A stretch of 7,285 nt of DNA from Verrucomicrobiales bacterium. GTDB lineage: Bacteria > Verrucomicrobiota > Verrucomicrobiia > Limisphaerales > UBA1100. The stretch spans positions 1-7,285 of the forward strand of contig DPAW01000239.1 of the NCBI GenBank assembly GCA_003517285.1, written 5' to 3'. The notes under the pieces are model-generated. The model ran no database searches, had not been told where the DNA came from, and was given only the letters and a program-made list of their open reading frames with translations. The position numbers and the translations under genes are program-made. Positions 6,356 to 7,285 of this stretch are shown here, piece by piece (positions within the stretch are counted from its first letter, which is position 1; each line of letters starts with the position of its first letter).

Positions 6356-6401
6356 AAGCAGGAACCGGAGAAACCAATAGCCGCGGCTTTCCATCCTGCT
6401 T
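6356..6401. repeat. Inverted repeat with an internal GC palindrome
   Basis: AAGCAGGA at 6356-6363 is the exact reverse complement of TCCTGCTT at 6394-6401. The 30-nt interior contains the palindrome GCCGCGGC (6380-6387). In a minus-strand RNA this would form a hairpin whose 3' arm overlaps the start of the AAGAGGT Shine-Dalgarno candidate by one to two bases. No U-run follows, so it is not an intrinsic terminator. It could be an operator, an RNA switch, or chance. Confidence 0.35.
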
Positions 6402-6515
6402 TCCTATCCAAATCCCCCAAAAAAAAGCGTAAACAATCCGCCGACCACCCAACACATTTCACATCTAACGGAGATCCGTGTAACTTCCAAGCATAGGACA
6501 GTTTATCATTATGAC

Positions 6516-6539
6516 AAAAAAACAGGCCTAGGCCTGTTT
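6516..6539 (-). terminator. Intrinsic terminator of the metalloprotease gene
   Basis: On the minus strand the perfect palindrome AAACAGGC-CTAG-GCCTGTTT (6520-6539) gives an 8-bp stem with a 4-nt loop, and the 3' arm runs directly into a U tract (seven consecutive A on the plus strand, 6516-6522). It lies 27 nt after the stop codon at 6567. This is a textbook factor-independent terminator and the strongest one in the window. On the plus strand only a short U-run (UUUC) follows, so it acts mainly on minus-strand transcripts. Confidence 0.85.
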
Positions 6540-6566
6540 CTTCGTCTCCCGATAGGGTTCTGGTTT

Positions 6567-7285
6567 TTAGTTATACTTTTTAACCACTGGTATCATGTTT
6601 CCCACGGATTTGGCATTGTCCAAATCAGCTTTACCGGTCGCTACACCTTGGTGGAGGACGTTCGGCCCCGAAAACTTTAGCACACGTGTTTCTCCATTTT
6701 TGCTGTATGCCATCACTGTCCGATAATCTTTTCCGTCATTACCCGTAAAATGGTTGCCATGGGAATATGGGAAAACACCGCTCGAATCGGCGGAAGCTTT
6801 ATCGTGCTGACTACCTAAATTATGTCCTAACTCATGTACAAATGTACCGCTGCCGACATTATGGAGAAAAACTGAAAATGCCGCATTTTTACTGCCATCA
6901 GCAGACCCTGGAAGATGCCCAATCCCTGCGATGAACGGTACACCAACAGGCGTTCCCGATCCGTTGATTATAATACTTACCAAGTCTGCCTTAGTCGTGG
7001 TTCGCTCGGAAGCAATCGCCGCATCGCTGGACAACCAACTCAAAGCCTCACTCACCTCGTTATATTGGAAAGATTTGGACCCTTTTACAGTTCCGGCAAG
7101 TTTCCCTGTGACTCCCGAAATACCACTATCAGAAAGAGCGGTATTAAAGTCCGCGATCAATTGACCTGCCTTAGCAGTTACCGCCGCTAAACTGCCTAAT
7201 TCGGTTTCAACATCCGGCGCATAGGCAATGAGAATCGAAAGGTCCGGATCTGTGCTTGGCGCCGTTCCTGTTCCCGTTCCCGTTC
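6567..7285 (-). CDS. Reprolysin-like M12 zinc metalloprotease, C-terminal part (5' end beyond window)
   Basis: The frame is open to the right edge (first full codon at 7283); 238 residues are seen. The segment opens with a Thr-Gly repeat (TGTGTGT), then DPDLSILIAYAP, the usual start of the bacterial reprolysin-like catalytic domain, and later TTTKADLVSIII. The zinc site HELGHNLGSQHD (residues 150-161, bases 6801-6836) fits HExxHxxGxxHD exactly: His150, His154 and His160 bind zinc and Glu151 is the catalytic base. The Met-turn TVMAYS follows with Met191. The tail DNAKSVGNMIPVVKKYN closes the domain, with no C-terminal sorting or secretion domain after it. The signal peptide and any N-terminal domains are outside the window. 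It is presumably secreted and degrades protein, inferred from the family. The gene has about 48% GC against about 59% in mutY and different codon choice (TTA, ATA), suggesting acquisition or distinct selection. Confidence 0.9.
   Translation of the reverse strand, partial: TGTGTGTAPSTDPDLSILIAYAPDVETELGSLAAVTAKAGQLIADFNTALSDSGISGVTGKLAGTVKGSKSFQYNEVSEALSWLSSDAAIASERTTTKADLVSIIINGSGTPVGVPFIAGIGHLPGSADGSKNAAFSVFLHNVGSGTFVHELGHNLGSQHDKASADSSGVFPYSHGNHFTGNDGKDYRTVMAYSKNGETRVLKFSGPNVLHQGVATGKADLDNAKSVGNMIPVVKKYN
7263..7285. repeat. Hexanucleotide tandem repeat encoding a Thr-Gly linker
   Basis: On the plus strand the unit (C/T)GTTCC is repeated, with three full copies and a fourth cut by the window edge. 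On the minus strand, in the metalloprotease frame, it encodes alternating Thr and Gly. Because the unit is six bases, copy-number change would alter linker length without a frameshift. The full length of the array is not visible. Confidence 0.75.

Larger units (their letters stand above)
6127..6566. other. 440-bp spacer between the sigma operon and the metalloprotease
   Basis: No confidently assigned gene lies here. It holds, from right to left on the minus strand, the terminator of the metalloprotease gene (6516-6539), an A/C-rich stretch with a run of eight A (6419-6426), a long inverted repeat (6356-6401), a possible 70-codon ORF (6126-6338) and a candidate promoter close to the sigma gene (6144-6171). 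A second minus-strand frame at 6259-6462 (67 codons) overlaps the first out of frame and has no support. Confidence 0.6.

Noticed and set aside
6259..6462. 67-codon minus-strand frame
   Set aside because: It has no Shine-Dalgarno, crosses an eight-base homopolymer and the inverted repeat, and overlaps the slightly better supported 70-codon frame. I considered a decayed gene end here (an alternate frame reads GKPRLLVSPVPA then stop) but could not tie it to a family.
1..7285. CRISPR array, tRNA or rRNA, insertion sequence, phage or toxin-antitoxin genes
   Set aside because: I looked for spaced direct repeats, transposase or integrase motifs, cloverleaf structures and paired small ORFs, and saw none that holds up.

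Overview
The window looks like a chromosomal segment of a PVC-group bacterium, most probably Verrucomicrobiota. This is inferred from the gene families together: a secreted DUF1080 (3-keto-disaccharide hydrolase type) protein, an RNase HIII, a GYF_2-domain protein with a proline-rich linker, a DUF4190-type membrane protein, and an ECF sigma factor followed by a long single-span partner. No 16S rRNA or other phylogenetic marker is present, so this placement is moderate in confidence. A hand count over 1441-1800 gives about 59% GC. The right end (6601-7260) is about 48%.

Layout, left to right. A minus-strand pair is encoded by 1-1259: the DUF1080 protein followed, with a one-base stop/start overlap, by the N-terminal half of RNase HIII (rnhC), which runs off the left edge. 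Divergent to it is mutY (1339-2385, +), the adenine glycosylase of the 8-oxoguanine repair system. mutY converges on, and overlaps by 29 bp, a minus-strand pair: a GYF_2-domain protein (2856-3344) and an exported CAP/SCP-family protein (2357-2881), whose reading frames overlap by 26 bp. Two small plus-strand genes follow (3473-3781 and 3791-4162), one for a short exported protein and one for a DUF4190-like two-helix membrane protein. They converge, with 2 bp between stops, on an ECF sigma factor / membrane-anchored partner operon (4165-6126, minus).

The stretch 6127-6566 is mostly non-coding. It carries a possible 70-codon upstream ORF that ends in a TGATG overlap with the sigma gene, an inverted repeat, a candidate promoter, and a clear minus-strand intrinsic terminator. 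That terminator closes the last gene (6567 to the right edge), the C-terminal part of a secreted reprolysin-like (M12 family) zinc metalloprotease, preceded by a Thr-Gly linker encoded by a hexanucleotide tandem repeat.

Functionally, rnhC and mutY are housekeeping nucleic-acid maintenance genes. The remainder is largely cell-envelope or secreted material, with one transcriptional regulatory module (sigma plus putative anti-sigma). No CRISPR array, tRNA, rRNA, insertion sequence or phage gene was seen. I found no convincing new multi-gene defence or biosynthetic system. The items most worth a second look are the sigma-partner architecture, the leader region of the sigma operon, and the compositionally distinct metalloprotease.
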